Assembly (NCBI RefSeq): GCF_002918555.1
Contig: NZ_PQMB01000003.1
Location: forward strand, 310,491 to 374,490
Source: Citrobacter amalonaticus
GTDB taxonomy: Bacteria > Pseudomonadota > Gammaproteobacteria > Enterobacterales > Enterobacteriaceae
Length of the DNA stretch: 64,000 nt
Direction: 5' to 3'
The notes beneath the pieces were generated by a model. The model searched no databases. It saw nothing but the letters and a program-made list of their open reading frames with translations, and was not told where the DNA came from. The position numbers and the translations under genes are program-made. Below are positions 1 to 12,476 of this stretch, one piece after another. Positions within the stretch are counted from its first letter, which is position 1. Each line of letters opens with the position of its first letter.

Positions 1-570
1 GTAGGTATCAAAGATTGACTGCCACTGCGGATGCGACGGCAGCAGAGCGATATCTTCCGCACGTGAACCAGGGAAAAGCATCGCAAACGGGGAGTTCGGA
101 TCGACCCGCCCCCACAGTTCACCATTGATAAAGTTGCCCAGACGACCCGCGCCAAGACCAAACGGGATCAGCGGCGCAATAAAATCAGAAACCTGGAAGA
201 AGTTACGTTTGGTACGTCTGGCGAAGATAATCATCACCAGAATCACACCGATAAGCCCGCCGTGGAAGGACATACCGCCGTCCCAGACGCGGAAAAGATA
301 CAGCGGATTATCAAGGAACAGCGGGAAGTTATAGAACAGCACGTAACCAATACGCCCGCCGAGGAAGACCCCGAGGAAACCTGCATAGAGTAAGTTTTCA
401 ACTTCGTTTTTGGTCCAGCCGCTTCCCGGACGGTTGGCGCGACGAGTCGCCAGCCACATCGCAAAAACAAACCCCACCAGATACATCAGGCCGTACCAGT
501 GAAGGGCGACGGGTCCAATTGAGAAAATGACCGGATCGAATTCCGGAAAATGCAGATAGCTACTGATCAT
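1..570 (-). CDS. lgt: Prolipoprotein diacylglyceryl transferase (5' part, runs off left edge)
   Basis: Only the N-terminal 190 codons are in the window. Lgt is an inner-membrane enzyme that moves diacylglycerol from phosphatidylglycerol to the lipobox cysteine of prolipoproteins, the first step of lipoprotein maturation. The translation begins [20 protein letters not shown] and contains the family stretch [15 protein letters not shown], with the functionally important histidine, followed by the conserved [18 protein letters not shown] signature. Several hydrophobic segments alternate with short loops as expected for a polytopic protein. It lies downstream of ptsP on the same strand, as in E. 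coli, separated by a repeat-bearing intergenic stretch. Start chosen at the ATG whose product matches the E. coli N terminus. Confidence 0.95.
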   Translation of the reverse strand, partial: MISSYLHFPEFDPVIFSIGPVALHWYGLMYLVGFVFAMWLATRRANRPGSGWTKNEVENLLYAGFLGVFLGGRIGYVLFYNFPLFLDNPLYLFRVWDGGMSFHGGLIGVILVMIIFARRTKRNFFQVSDFIAPLIPFGLGAGRLGNFINGELWGRVDPNSPFAMLFPGSRAEDIALLPSHPQWQSIFDTY

Positions 571-709
571 CTGTCACCACAAGTTCTTGTTATTTCGCTG
601 AAATAAGACAGCCATTGATATGTGCGCCTGCCGATGACAGGTGCGCCAAAGGTGCGAATAATAGCACAAGGGGAAGACTGGCGGTGCCTGTAAGATGTAA
701 AAGATATGT

Positions 710-850
710 ATACCCGTCATACTTCAGGTTGCCGGAGCGTTGGCTTTGTTACCCGGCCCATCCCTGGCCTCCCCCCTTTGGGGCCAGCGCAAGCGCTGTT
801 CAAAACGACTACGCCGTTTTGTCCCGCAACCAACTCGAATTATTTAGCGT
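710..850. repeat. Palindromic MITE-like intergenic repeat, copy 1
   Basis: About 140 bases between lgt and the ptsP stop codon are the inverted counterpart of the element at 45820-45957. Shared core words include CAGCGCAAGCGCTGTTCAAAA and GACTACGCCGTTTTGTC, with ends reading CGTCATACTTCAGGTTGC and CAACTCGAATTATTTAG. The ends of this copy have drifted, so its terminal inverted repeat is imperfect. Internal self-complementary segments (AGCGCaaGCGCT) would fold into hairpins. It carries no open frame of its own that makes sense. It resembles the non-autonomous, palindromic intergenic repeats found in many enterobacteria. Confidence 0.7.
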
Positions 851-860
851 TTTTACTCTT

Positions 861-3107
861 TCACAATCCCCCGCGTATCAGCCCACCCATGCCGCGACGC
901 TCCATAAACGCGGCCACCTGATGACGTACCTCCGTCGCCAGCTGCGCCTCCAGGCTGCGCTGGGCAAGGTTTTGCGCATCGGCAAAATCAATATGGCGCA
1001 ACAGATACTTAACGCGAGCCACCGAACGTCCGTTCATGGACAAATGACGGAAGCCCAGGCCGATCAGAATCGCTACGCACATCGGGTCACCCGCCATTTC
1101 ACCGCACAGACGCAGATCGATGCCGCTTCTCTCCGCTTCCAGGGCAATCATCGCCAGCGCACGCAGCATTCCGGGGTGCAGGCTATCGTAGATGCTGGCA
1201 ACGCGGGTGTTGTTGCGATCGACCGCCAGAATATACTGGGTCAAATCGTTTGTGCCGACAGAGATAAAGTCGATCCGGTTTGCCAGATGCGGCAGCATAA
1301 ATACCATTGACGGTACTTCCAGCATGATGCCAATCCGGGGTTTCGGGATCGCATAACCGATCATCTCTTCCACTTCACGTCCAGCACGCTCGATCAGGCG
1401 CCGCGCTTCATCCACTTCATCAATACTGGTGACCATCGGCAACAATATGCTGAGGTTACCCGTTGCGGCGTTGGCACGCATCATGGCGCGAACCTGGATC
1501 AAAAAAATCTCCGGTTGATCGAGCGTAATGCGGATCCCACGCCAGCCGAGGCAAGGATTTTCTTCGCTGATTGGCATATAAGGCAGCTGCTTGTCCGCCC
1601 CCACATCCAGCGTTCGCAGGGTCACCGGCTTGTCGTTAAACATCTGCAACATACCCTGATACTGCGCAACCTGCTCCTCTTCCGACGGGAAGCCGCTTTG
1701 CAGCATAAACGGGATTTCGGTGCGATACAGGCCAATGCCGTCAATGCGGCTACCCAGCTTTTCCTCATGTTCCGGGCTGAGACCGGCGTTGAGCATGATC
1801 TTCACCCGCTCACCGCTTTTCAGCTGTGCGGGCAGGTTTACGTCATCTTCCGCCAGGCGGCTAAGCTCAATTTCTTCGCTGATAAGGCGCTGATATTCCT
1901 GAACCAGTACCGGTTCAGGGTCGACCAACAGCTCCCCGCGATAGCCATCCACGACCAGCGTGCGGCGGTGCAGAACCGATGGCTGAATATCCGCCCCCAT
2001 CACGGTCGGGATACCGAGCGCCCGTACCATAATCGCAGCATGAGAGTTCGCCGCGCCGTCACGGACAACGACACCTGCCAGCCGGTCCTGCGGCAGCTCA
2101 GCCAGCGTAGCGGCGGAAAGCTCGTCAGCAACCAGAATAAAGCGCTCAGGCCAGGCGTTCGGTCCCTGGATGGCGTCATCAAGGTGGAACAGCAGACGCT
2201 GGCCCAGCGCACGCAAATCTCCGGCGCGCTCTTTAAGGTAGCTATCGCTGAGTGTGGCAAATTGTTCGGCGAACTTTTCGATGATCGTTTTAACCGCCCA
2301 CTCAGCCACCGAACCTTTATCCACTTCGGCAAACAGTTCACGGCGCAGTCGGGCATCGGAGAGCAGGTGCGAATAGAGATCGAAAATGGCCGCCGTCTCT
2401 TTTTGCGCCCCGGCAGAAAAACGCTTGCTGTAGCGACGAAATTCGTTAGCGGCCTCTTCCAGCGCGCCGGTAAGACGTTCGCGCTCCAGCGCCGAATCGA
2501 GTGTCGACGCCTGGTAAACCTGCTCCATCAACGGCAGCGTCGCATCCTGCCAGCCTTCTGCAATTGCCACGCCAGGCGCTGCCGGTAACGCACGGATCCG
2601 CGTCTGGCGATATTGCCCAAACAGCGCGGTAAGCTGTGATTGCGAGAGAATGGCCGCCATTTGGGTGGCCAGGGTAACGAGGAAAGACTCTTCACTCTCG
2701 TCGTACTGACGCAGCTCGCGTTGCTGTACCACCAGCACCCCCAGCAGCTGACGTCGCTGGATAATGGGCACGCCCAGAAAAGCGCGAAAACGCTCTTCTT
2801 TTACCGAAGGTATGTACTTAAAGCTGGGGTGTTTTTGCGCATCGGCGAGGTTGATCGGTTCCGCCAGCCTGCCAACCAGGCCGACGATACCTTCATCAAA
2901 CGCGAGTGCAACAGTGCGACCGCGTGGTTTTTTAAGCCCCCGCGTCGCCATGAGGTAGTAACAACGTCGGTCATGATCGGCCAGGTAAACCGAACAGACC
3001 TCTGTATCCATCGCAAGACAGATGTCGGTGACCAGTATATTCAGCGCTTCATTGAGACGGGGTGCGCTGGCCACCTTTTCGACTATTTCGCGCAGGCGGG
3101 TGAGCAT
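861..3107 (-). CDS. ptsP: Phosphoenolpyruvate-protein phosphotransferase PtsP (EI-Ntr)
   Basis: PtsP is enzyme I of the nitrogen phosphotransferase system; it takes phosphate from PEP and passes it to NPr (PtsO) and then PtsN, a regulatory rather than sugar-transporting chain in the cytoplasm. The 748-residue length matches E. coli. Residues 1 to about 150 form a GAF domain, which separates EI-Ntr from ordinary sugar EI. The swivelling phosphohistidine domain carries the NSHAAIMVRALGIP active-site motif, and the C-terminal PEP-binding barrel ends with LRLCGEMAGDP, which holds the conserved cysteine. It starts 12 bases after rppH, so the two are very probably co-transcribed (rppH-ptsP, then lgt), as in E. 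coli. Confidence 0.97.
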   Translation of the reverse strand: MLTRLREIVEKVASAPRLNEALNILVTDICLAMDTEVCSVYLADHDRRCYYLMATRGLKKPRGRTVALAFDEGIVGLVGRLAEPINLADAQKHPSFKYIPSVKEERFRAFLGVPIIQRRQLLGVLVVQQRELRQYDESEESFLVTLATQMAAILSQSQLTALFGQYRQTRIRALPAAPGVAIAEGWQDATLPLMEQVYQASTLDSALERERLTGALEEAANEFRRYSKRFSAGAQKETAAIFDLYSHLLSDARLRRELFAEVDKGSVAEWAVKTIIEKFAEQFATLSDSYLKERAGDLRALGQRLLFHLDDAIQGPNAWPERFILVADELSAATLAELPQDRLAGVVVRDGAANSHAAIMVRALGIPTVMGADIQPSVLHRRTLVVDGYRGELLVDPEPVLVQEYQRLISEEIELSRLAEDDVNLPAQLKSGERVKIMLNAGLSPEHEEKLGSRIDGIGLYRTEIPFMLQSGFPSEEEQVAQYQGMLQMFNDKPVTLRTLDVGADKQLPYMPISEENPCLGWRGIRITLDQPEIFLIQVRAMMRANAATGNLSILLPMVTSIDEVDEARRLIERAGREVEEMIGYAIPKPRIGIMLEVPSMVFMLPHLANRIDFISVGTNDLTQYILAVDRNNTRVASIYDSLHPGMLRALAMIALEAERSGIDLRLCGEMAGDPMCVAILIGLGFRHLSMNGRSVARVKYLLRHIDFADAQNLAQRSLEAQLATEVRHQVAAFMERRGMGGLIRGGL

Positions 3108-3119
3108 AATTTGCGTAAC

Positions 3120-3650
3120 TTAACCTCTTTTACGTCGCCAGGCAGGTGCGCTCTGCGGCTTCGGAGCACTCTCCTGAAGCGCCATCACAACACTTGCAAA
3201 CTCTTTCATCACCCTACGATAAACATCGCGTTTAAATGAAACCACTTGTCGGACCGGATACCAGTAACTCACCCAGCGCCAGCCATCGAACTCAGGCGTG
3301 CTGCTGGTTTGCATATTGATTTCCGCGTCGGCGCTCATCAATTGCAGGAGAAACCACTTCTGTTTCTGGCCGATACACACCGGCTTTGTATCCCAACGCA
3401 CCAAACGCTTTGGTAACTTGTAACGCAACCAGTTACGAGTAGAGGCAAGGATCCGCACATCTTTACGGCTTAACCCTACTTCTTCAAACAGTTCCCGGTA
3501 CATCGCCTGTTCTGCTGATTCTCCTGGATTAATCCCGCCTTGCGGAAACTGCCAGGAGTGCTGACCAAATCGCCGGGCCCACATAACCTGCCCCTGACGA
3601 TTACAAATTACGATACCTACATTTGGGCGGTAGCCATCGTCATCAATCAC
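3120..3650 (-). CDS. rppH: RNA pyrophosphohydrolase RppH
   Basis: RppH removes pyrophosphate from the 5' triphosphate end of mRNAs and so opens them to RNase E decay. The 176-residue protein has a clear Nudix box at about residues 38-60 ([11 protein letters not shown]... RELFEEVGL), giving the GX5EX7REUXEEXGU pattern with the metal-binding glutamates intact. The N terminus [20 protein letters not shown] matches E. coli RppH. It is first in an operon with ptsP. Its promoter region faces mutH across a long intergenic region that probably contains DARS2. Confidence 0.97.
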   Translation of the reverse strand: MIDDDGYRPNVGIVICNRQGQVMWARRFGQHSWQFPQGGINPGESAEQAMYRELFEEVGLSRKDVRILASTRNWLRYKLPKRLVRWDTKPVCIGQKQKWFLLQLMSADAEINMQTSSTPEFDGWRWVSYWYPVRQVVSFKRDVYRRVMKEFASVVMALQESAPKPQSAPAWRRKRG

Positions 3651-3809
3651 CGGACTACCTCAACATAAACCTTATATATGAATGATTGTTTCACACTCCA
3701 GACAGGCGGTAAACCACTGTGTTGGCAACGTGCATATCTAATAACAATTGAATAACTCACAGTTAAGAAGCAAGTTATAAACAGATAACGGGCATGACAG
3801 GCGATTTTA

Positions 3810-4150
3810 TTCACTTTTTCTGTGGATATAGTTGTGAAGAAGTATGGAATTACTACGGGAAAACCCGGAACAGTCTGAATCGCCCTTCCCCGACACCTTA
3901 AAAATAGTTATTATTATTCATTAAGTTATATATAAAACATGTAACTATACAGGTAAAAAAGTGACACACATCACATAGAAGATCCTCTTGCTGATGAAAG
4001 ATCGACCAGCGTCGATTTTATCCACAGATTGTGCCAGTAAGTTAGACACAATTTGGCTGAAAATTCGATTTTCGTCGCACGTCAAGGCTGTAAATTGAAA
4101 CAGTAGTGGCACTTTTTCACAGTTATCCCATCTTTCTGTGGATAACATGG
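3810..4150. promoter_or_regulatory. DARS2: Probable DARS2 DnaA-reactivating sequence, rppH-mutH intergenic
   Basis: The 684-base gap between divergent rppH and mutH has no convincing gene. It holds a perfect DnaA box TTATCCACA at 4018-4026, a perfect inverted one TGTGGATAA at 4137-4145, and near matches TGTGGATAT at 3821-3829 and TTATCCCAT at 4122-4130. In E. coli DARS2, which promotes ADP-to-ATP exchange on DnaA and so helps set initiation timing, lies between mutH and rppH (nudH). The call rests on identical gene context plus clustered, oppositely oriented DnaA boxes. IHF and Fis sites, needed for DARS2 activity, were not resolved by eye. The segment from 4151 to 4334 probably contains the mutH promoter. 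Confidence 0.65.
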
Positions 4151-4334
4151 TGTAAGATCCTGTTTATTTTCAGTGACCAGAATTGGAAAACCTGTTTCGC
4201 CGTTGCGCAACGCTACCGTTCGAACAATAAAATTCAATATAAATCATGGCATTGAATCTGGTGCGTGGAAAAAGATAAACTCTGTCCACGCGGTATAAAA
4301 TCATTGTTCATTTTTTCGCCTAAGGTTTTACACG

Positions 4335-5030
4335 ATGCCTGCACTGACGCCTTTACTCTCGCCACCCGAATCCGAAGCCCAACTGTTCGCTCAGGCGCAG
4401 CGACTTTCAGGCTATACGCTGGGTGAGCTGGCAACGCTTGCCGGACTGGTAACGCCAAAAGATCTGAAGCGGGACAAAGGCTGGATTGGCATCTTGCTGG
4501 AGATCTGGCTCGGGGCCAGCGCGGGAAGCAAACCTGAGCAGGATTTCGCCGCCCTGGGCGTGGAACTTAAAACCATTCCAGTGGATAGCCAGGGCCGCCC
4601 GCTGGAAACGACGTTTGTATGCGTCGCGCCATTAACCGGAAACAGCGGCGTAACGTGGCAGACAAGCCATGTGCGGCATAAGCTCAAACGGGTTCTCTGG
4701 ATCCCCGTCGAGGGTGAACGCAGTATTCCCCTGGCCCGGCGTCACGTCGGCTCCCCGCTATTGTGGAGTCCGGATGAAGAAGAAGAGCGTCAGTTACGTC
4801 TCGACTGGGAAGAGTTGATGGATATGATCGTACTCGGTCAGGTGGAGCGAATCACGGCCCGACATGGCGAATTTTTACAATTGCGTCCAAAGGCGGCGAA
4901 TGCCAAAGCGCTGACCGAAGCCATCGGCGCGCAGGGCGAGCCAATCCTGACGTTGCCGCGTGGTTTCTACCTGAAAAAGAACTTCACTCGCGCATTGTTG
5001 GATCGCCATTTTTTATTACAGCAACCTTAG
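4335..5030 (+). CDS. mutH: DNA mismatch repair endonuclease MutH
   Basis: MutH is the strand-discriminating nuclease of methyl-directed mismatch repair: activated by MutS/MutL, it nicks the unmethylated strand at hemimethylated GATC. The protein is 231 residues, close to E. coli's 229. The catalytic triad of the restriction-enzyme-like fold is visible as Asp70, Glu77 and Lys79 in [13 protein letters not shown]. The N-terminal helices ([20 protein letters not shown]) match the family. It is transcribed divergently from rppH and followed by ygdQ on the same strand after 73 bases. Confidence 0.97.
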   Translation: MPALTPLLSPPESEAQLFAQAQRLSGYTLGELATLAGLVTPKDLKRDKGWIGILLEIWLGASAGSKPEQDFAALGVELKTIPVDSQGRPLETTFVCVAPLTGNSGVTWQTSHVRHKLKRVLWIPVEGERSIPLARRHVGSPLLWSPDEEEERQLRLDWEELMDMIVLGQVERITARHGEFLQLRPKAANAKALTEAIGAQGEPILTLPRGFYLKKNFTRALLDRHFLLQQP

Positions 5031-5103
5031 CACGCTCCGGACTTTCACCTGCCGCGCTCCAGGCCTATAATTACCGCTTCTTTTTTTGGCAGGACTTTTT
5101 TCG

Positions 5104-5817
5104 ATGTTATTTGCATGGATAACCGATCCTAACGCCTGGCTTGCGCTCGGTACGCTGACGCTGCTGGAGATCGTTCTCGGGATCGATAATATTATTTTCC
5201 TCTCTCTGGTTGTGGCAAAACTGCCCACCGCGCAGCGAAGCCACGCCCGACGTCTGGGACTGGCAGCAGCAATGGTGATGCGTTTAGCGCTGCTGGCCTC
5301 GATTGCCTGGGTTACGCGCCTGACGAATCCCCTGTTTGAGGTCTTTGGCGAAGCGATTTCCGCGCGTGATTTGATCCTTCTGCTCGGGGGGTTGTTCCTC
5401 ATCTGGAAGGCCAGTAAGGAGATTCACGAATCGATCGAAGGTGAAGCAGAGGGCCTGAAAACGCGTGTCTCTTCCTTTATGGGGGCGATCGTGCAGATCA
5501 TGTTGCTGGATATCATCTTCAGTCTGGATTCGGTGATCACGGCGGTCGGTCTGTCCGATCATCTGTTCATTATGATGGCGGCAGTCGTCATTGCGGTCGG
5601 CGTGATGATGTTCGCCGCGCGCCCTATTGGCGAATTTGTCGACAGACACCCCTCGGTAAAGATGCTGGCGCTCTCATTCCTGATTCTTGTTGGCTTTACC
5701 CTGATTCTGGAAAGCTTCGATGTCCACGTCCCTAAAGGGTATATCTACTTCGCGATGTTCTTCTCTATCGCGGTAGAGAGCCTGAATCTGTTGCGTAATA
5801 AAAAGAATCCGCTGTGA
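5104..5817 (+). CDS. ygdQ: TerC-family membrane protein YgdQ
   Basis: This 237-residue polytopic inner-membrane protein belongs to the TerC/YgdQ/Alx family, proposed to handle divalent metals, in part manganese, possibly loading exported proteins; YgdQ itself is little studied. Around seven hydrophobic segments are apparent, with the family's charged intramembrane motifs EIVLGIDNIIFLSL (residues about 20-33) and LLDIIFSLDSVITAVGL in the middle of the protein. The start is placed at ATG 5104 rather than an upstream in-frame codon because MLFAWITDPNAW matches the E. coli N terminus. It is followed by a hairpin terminator. Confidence 0.93.
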   Translation: MLFAWITDPNAWLALGTLTLLEIVLGIDNIIFLSLVVAKLPTAQRSHARRLGLAAAMVMRLALLASIAWVTRLTNPLFEVFGEAISARDLILLLGGLFLIWKASKEIHESIEGEAEGLKTRVSSFMGAIVQIMLLDIIFSLDSVITAVGLSDHLFIMMAAVVIAVGVMMFAARPIGEFVDRHPSVKMLALSFLILVGFTLILESFDVHVPKGYIYFAMFFSIAVESLNLLRNKKNPL

Positions 5818-5821
5818 TCCC

Positions 5822-5848
5822 ATTCGCTCCTGACCGGGAGCGAATATT
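5822..5848 (+). terminator. Hairpin after ygdQ
   Basis: ATTCGCTCC and GGGAGCGAAT form a stem of about nine pairs around a short loop just after the ygdQ stop codon. The downstream tract is ATTCCCCTTATTTC, only moderately T-rich, so termination may be partial. Confidence 0.5.
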
Positions 5849-5951
5849 CCCCTTATTTCACTCACAGTTTAAGATTTTACTGCTTTCATCGCGCATAACT
5901 TCACGTTATTACTAAACTATTATCAGACGCAGGCCACGTGAGGATAAATGG

Positions 5952-6170
5952 ATGAAAAAATGGGCAGTCGTAATTTCCGCAGTAGGACTCGCTTTTGCTG
6001 TTTCCGGATGCAGTAGTGATTATGTCATGGCAACAAAAGATGGCCGGATGATCCTGACCGACGGAAAACCAGAAATTGATGATGATACCGGTCTGGTGAG
6101 CTATCACGATCAGCAAGGTAATTCGATGCAGATTAACCGTGATGAAGTTTCGCAAATCATTGAGCGCTAG
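5952..6170 (+). CDS. ygdR: Small lipoprotein YgdR (DUF903 family)
   Basis: A 72-residue predicted lipoprotein. Residues 1-19 are a signal peptide ending in the lipobox VSGC, with Cys20 followed by SSD; Asp at +3 rather than +2 leaves outer-membrane sorting as the default. The mature part [18 protein letters not shown] is the compact beta domain typical of the YgdI/YgdR family, whose role is unknown. The gene stands alone between ygdQ and tas, as in E. coli. The start ATG is supported by an upstream AGGATAAATGG Shine-Dalgarno-like stretch. Confidence 0.93.
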   Translation: MKKWAVVISAVGLAFAVSGCSSDYVMATKDGRMILTDGKPEIDDDTGLVSYHDQQGNSMQINRDEVSQIIER

Positions 6171-6417
6171 TACCCGACAATCCTGAATGAGGCCAGCCTC
6201 TCCGTTGGCCTTTAGAATTTTCCCTTTCCTTTTTCCCTCCTGTTTGCCATTTTTATAGACCCAATGGATTTCAAATTGCATTGAGGCGACAAGTCCGCGA
6301 GTCCCCAGGAGCATAGATAAGTATGTGAGCAGGGGTGAGTTGACGCCGCCAACAAACTTGCAGTGTGAAAGACGAAGGGTATAGTCCTTATGTCTTGATA
6401 ATAAAAAGGAAACGGCT

Positions 6418-7458
6418 ATGCAATATCACCGTATACCCCACAGCTCGCTTGAAGTCAGTACACTGGGGCTGGGCACAATGACGTTTGGTGAACAAAATAG
6501 CGAAGCCGACGCACACGCACAGCTCAACTATGCCGTCGCGAATGGCATTAACCTCATCGACGTTGCCGAGATGTACCCGGTACCGCCGCGTCCGGAGACG
6601 CAGGGGCTTACCGAAACGTACGTCGGTAACTGGCTGGCGAAGCATGGCAGCCGCGAAAAGTTAGTCCTTGCCTCAAAGGTGAGCGGACCGGCACGTAATA
6701 ATGACAGCGGTATTCGACCGAATCAGGCGCTGGACCGTAAAAATATCCGTGAAGCGCTGCACGACAGCCTGAAAAGGCTACAGACCGATTATCTCGATTT
6801 GTATCAGGTTCACTGGCCACAGCGCCCAACGAACTGCTTTGGTAAGCTGGGATACAGCTGGACGGACTCCGCCCCGGTGATTTCTCTGCTGGATACGCTG
6901 GACGCCCTGGCAGAGTTCCAGAGAGCGGGTAAGATTCGCTACATCGGCGTCTCTAACGAAACGGCCTTTGGCGTGATGCGTTATCTGCATCTGGCGGATA
7001 AGCATGATCTGCCGCGTATCGTCACTATTCAGAACCCTTACAGCCTGGTGAACCGCAGCTTTGAAGTCGGACTGGCGGAAGTCAGCCAGTACGAAGGCGT
7101 GGAGCTACTGGCCTATTCCTGTCTGGCATTTGGCACCCTGACCGGTAAGTACCTCAACGGCGCGAAACCGGCCGGCGCACGCAACACATTGTTCAGCCGT
7201 TTTACGCGCTACAGCGGCGAACAGACACAAAAGGCGGTCGCCGCATATGTGGATATCGCGAAACGCCATAACCTCGACCCGGCCCGGATGGCGCTGGCTT
7301 TTGTGCGTCATCAGCCGTTTGTCGCCAGCACCCTGCTGGGTGCTACCACGATGGAACAGCTGAAGAGCAACATTGAGAGCTTACATCTGGCGCTAAGCGA
7401 AGAAGTATTAGCGGAAATTGAAGCGGTGCACCAGGTTTATACGTACCCGGCACCGTGA
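6418..7458 (+). CDS. tas: Aldo-keto reductase Tas
   Basis: Tas is a 346-residue NADP(H)-dependent aldo-keto reductase, known in E. coli for suppressing tyrosine auxotrophy under starvation when overexpressed. The AKR barrel features are visible: IDVAEMYPVPPRPETQGL with the catalytic Asp and Tyr, the ASKVSG lysine segment, DLYQVHWPQRP with the catalytic histidine, and the C-terminal nucleotide-binding stretch near STLLGATTMEQL. The spacing AAAAGGAAACGGCTATG gives a good ribosome site. It converges on lplT across a strong hairpin. The physiological substrate is not known. Confidence 0.96.
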   Translation: MQYHRIPHSSLEVSTLGLGTMTFGEQNSEADAHAQLNYAVANGINLIDVAEMYPVPPRPETQGLTETYVGNWLAKHGSREKLVLASKVSGPARNNDSGIRPNQALDRKNIREALHDSLKRLQTDYLDLYQVHWPQRPTNCFGKLGYSWTDSAPVISLLDTLDALAEFQRAGKIRYIGVSNETAFGVMRYLHLADKHDLPRIVTIQNPYSLVNRSFEVGLAEVSQYEGVELLAYSCLAFGTLTGKYLNGAKPAGARNTLFSRFTRYSGEQTQKAVAAYVDIAKRHNLDPARMALAFVRHQPFVASTLLGATTMEQLKSNIESLHLALSEEVLAEIEAVHQVYTYPAP

Positions 7459-7460
7459 TG

Positions 7461-7490
7461 AAAAGTGCCGGGGAGTTTCCCGGCACAAAA
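7461..7490. terminator. Bidirectional terminator between tas and lplT
   Basis: GTGCCGGG at 7465-7472 and CCCGGCAC at 7479-7486 form a perfect 8-bp stem with a 6-base loop. A runs flank both sides (AAAA before, CAAAAA after), so on the minus strand it ends in a T tract. It separates two convergent genes. Confidence 0.75.
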
Positions 7491-7491
7491 A

Positions 7492-10855
<3,364 letters not shown>

Positions 10856-10928
10856 TCACGATTCAGTAAACAGAAATGGGGGCAGATTACACGAGATGGA
10901 GAACAGGAGCGACAGTAAAATAGAGACG

Positions 10929-11016
10929 AAAAAAAACCTGCGCATCCGCGCAGGTTGGTGCAAGAGACAAGGTACGAAGAGCGTACCGAATAATCTCACC
11001 AATCAATACCTCTGGG
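10929..11016 (-). ncRNA. omrA: Small regulatory RNA OmrA
   Basis: The minus strand from 11016 begins CCCAGAGGTATTGATTGGTG, the conserved seed-bearing 5' end of OmrA, and ends with a hairpin of AACCTGCGCGGATGCGCAGGTT followed by eight T residues: an 88-nucleotide Hfq-dependent sRNA. In E. coli OmrA and OmrB are activated by OmpR and repress outer-membrane and regulatory mRNAs such as ompT, cirA, csgD and ompR. Position between aas and galR is the same as in E. coli. Confidence 0.93.
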
Positions 11017-11132
11017 ATCCTGATTGTGGTATTTACCCGTCCGCTTCGCCAGTCAGAAAACGCAAAGGAATGAAGGGAAATGCAACGATATGTGTAAATT
11101 GTCGGTTGCTGTTACAGATTGATGAAACAGAC

Positions 11133-11216
11133 AAAAAAAAACCTGCGCATCTGCGCAGGCTGGTGTAATGCGTGTGTTCAACCCGAAAGTTGACTTCACC
11201 TATCAATACCTCTGGG
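11133..11216 (-). ncRNA. omrB: Small regulatory RNA OmrB
   Basis: A second copy of the Omr architecture: 5' end CCCAGAGGTATTGATAGGTG at 11216, a diverged middle (AAGTCAACTTTCGGGTTG) and a 3' terminator hairpin CCTGCGCAGATGCGCAGG followed by a T tract. The 5' and 3' ends match OmrA while the centre differs, as in E. coli. A tandem gene arrangement on the same strand is conserved. Promoters would lie just right of each 5' end. Confidence 0.92.
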
Positions 11217-11401
11217 ATCCCAACGTTAACAATTCGTCGCCCGCCGCCACCAGCGAACAATCGCAACAGCCCTGCGTAAAATGTAACTAAAAATGAGCAT
11301 TCTCTATCTTCAGTCATACATCGCCTGGCGTTTGTTCACAATTGCAAGGTTCTGACGGGCAATCTGCTTGAACAGACCTTCATTTTCCGTACACTGGCAG
11401 G

Positions 11402-11417
11402 ATGTAAGCGTTTACCC
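11402..11417 (+). promoter_or_regulatory. GalR/GalS operator before galR
   Basis: ATGTAAGCGTTTACCC is close to the gal operator consensus GTGTAANCGNTTACAC, with the conserved GTAANCGNTTAC core intact. It lies 18 bases before the galR start and suggests autoregulation by GalR (and GalS). Confidence 0.7.
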
Positions 11418-11434
11418 CTATAGGTACTATTGTC

Positions 11435-12463
11435 ATGGCGACCATAAAGGATGTAGCCCGACTGGCTGGTGTTTCAGTCGCCACCGTTTCTCGTGTGATC
11501 AACGCTTCCCCAAAAGCCAGTGAAGCCTCTCGCCTTGCCGTAACCAGTGCGATGGAGTCGCTCAGCTATCACCCGAACGCCAACGCCCGCGCCCTGGCGC
11601 AACAATCCACGGAGACTCTGGGCCTGGTGGTTGGCGATGTCTCCGATCCCTTTTTCGGCGCAATGGTCAAAGCGGTTGAGCAGGTGGCGTATCGCACGGG
11701 TAATTTTTTACTGATCGGTAATGGCTACCATAACGAACAAAAAGAAAGGCAGGCCATCGAACAACTGATCCGTCACCGCTGCGCGGCGCTGGTTGTCCAC
11801 GCGAAGATGATCCCCGATGCGGATCTGGCCTCATTGATGCAGCAAATACCGGGAATGGTGTTAATCAACCGGATCCTCCCGGGTTTTGAACAGCGCTGCG
11901 TCGCACTGGACGATCGCTACGGCGCATGGCTGGCGACTCGCCACCTGATTCAGCAGGGGCATACGCGGATTGGCTACCTTTGCTCCAATCATTCCATTTC
12001 CGACGCCGAAGATCGCCTGAAGGGTTACTATGACGCCCTCGCCGAGAGCAATATTGTAGCGAATGACCGGCTGGTGACGTTTGGCGAACCGGACGAAAGC
12101 GGCGGCGAACAGGCAATGACCGAGCTGTTAGGTCGCGGCAGAAACTTCACCGCCGTCGCCTGCTACAACGATTCAATGGCGGCGGGTGCAATGGGTGTGC
12201 TCAATGATAACGGTATCGACGTACCGGGTGAAATCTCACTGATTGGCTTTGATGACGTTCTGATCTCACGCTATGTTCGCCCAAGGCTGACAACCATACG
12301 TTATCCCATTATCACGATGGCGACTCAGGCCGCAGAACTGGCGCTGGCGCTGGCGGAAAAGCGTCCGTTGCCGGAAATCACGCACGTCTTTAGCCCGACG
12401 CTGGTTCGCCGACATTCCGTCATGACGCCGTCGGACTCAGGCCATTTGTCGTCAAACGAATAA
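11435..12463 (+). CDS. galR: Galactose repressor GalR
   Basis: GalR is the LacI-family repressor of the gal regulon, released by D-galactose. The 342-residue protein has an N-terminal helix-turn-helix (TIKDVARLAGVSVATVSRVI, residues 3-22), a hinge helix with NANARALAQQ, and a periplasmic-binding-like effector domain with LVVGDVSDPFFGAMV and the C-terminal signature SLIGFDDVLISRYVRP. Context (omrB upstream, lysA nearby) matches E. coli. Here an additional LacI-family gene follows after 13 bases on the same strand, which E. coli K-12 lacks. Confidence 0.96.
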   Translation: MATIKDVARLAGVSVATVSRVINASPKASEASRLAVTSAMESLSYHPNANARALAQQSTETLGLVVGDVSDPFFGAMVKAVEQVAYRTGNFLLIGNGYHNEQKERQAIEQLIRHRCAALVVHAKMIPDADLASLMQQIPGMVLINRILPGFEQRCVALDDRYGAWLATRHLIQQGHTRIGYLCSNHSISDAEDRLKGYYDALAESNIVANDRLVTFGEPDESGGEQAMTELLGRGRNFTAVACYNDSMAAGAMGVLNDNGIDVPGEISLIGFDDVLISRYVRPRLTTIRYPIITMATQAAELALALAEKRPLPEITHVFSPTLVRRHSVMTPSDSGHLSSNE

Positions 12464-12476
12464 TCAGGATAGTTTT

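Noticed and set aside
1515-2588. Long plus-strand open frame inside ptsP
   Set aside because: It is antisense to a clear ptsP and is explained by high GC codon use; similar long shadows occur opposite aas, nfrA and the glucan synthase.
3945-4148. 67-codon minus-strand frame between rppH and mutH
   Set aside because: It spans the DnaA boxes, has odd composition and no ribosome site; the DARS2 reading explains the region better.
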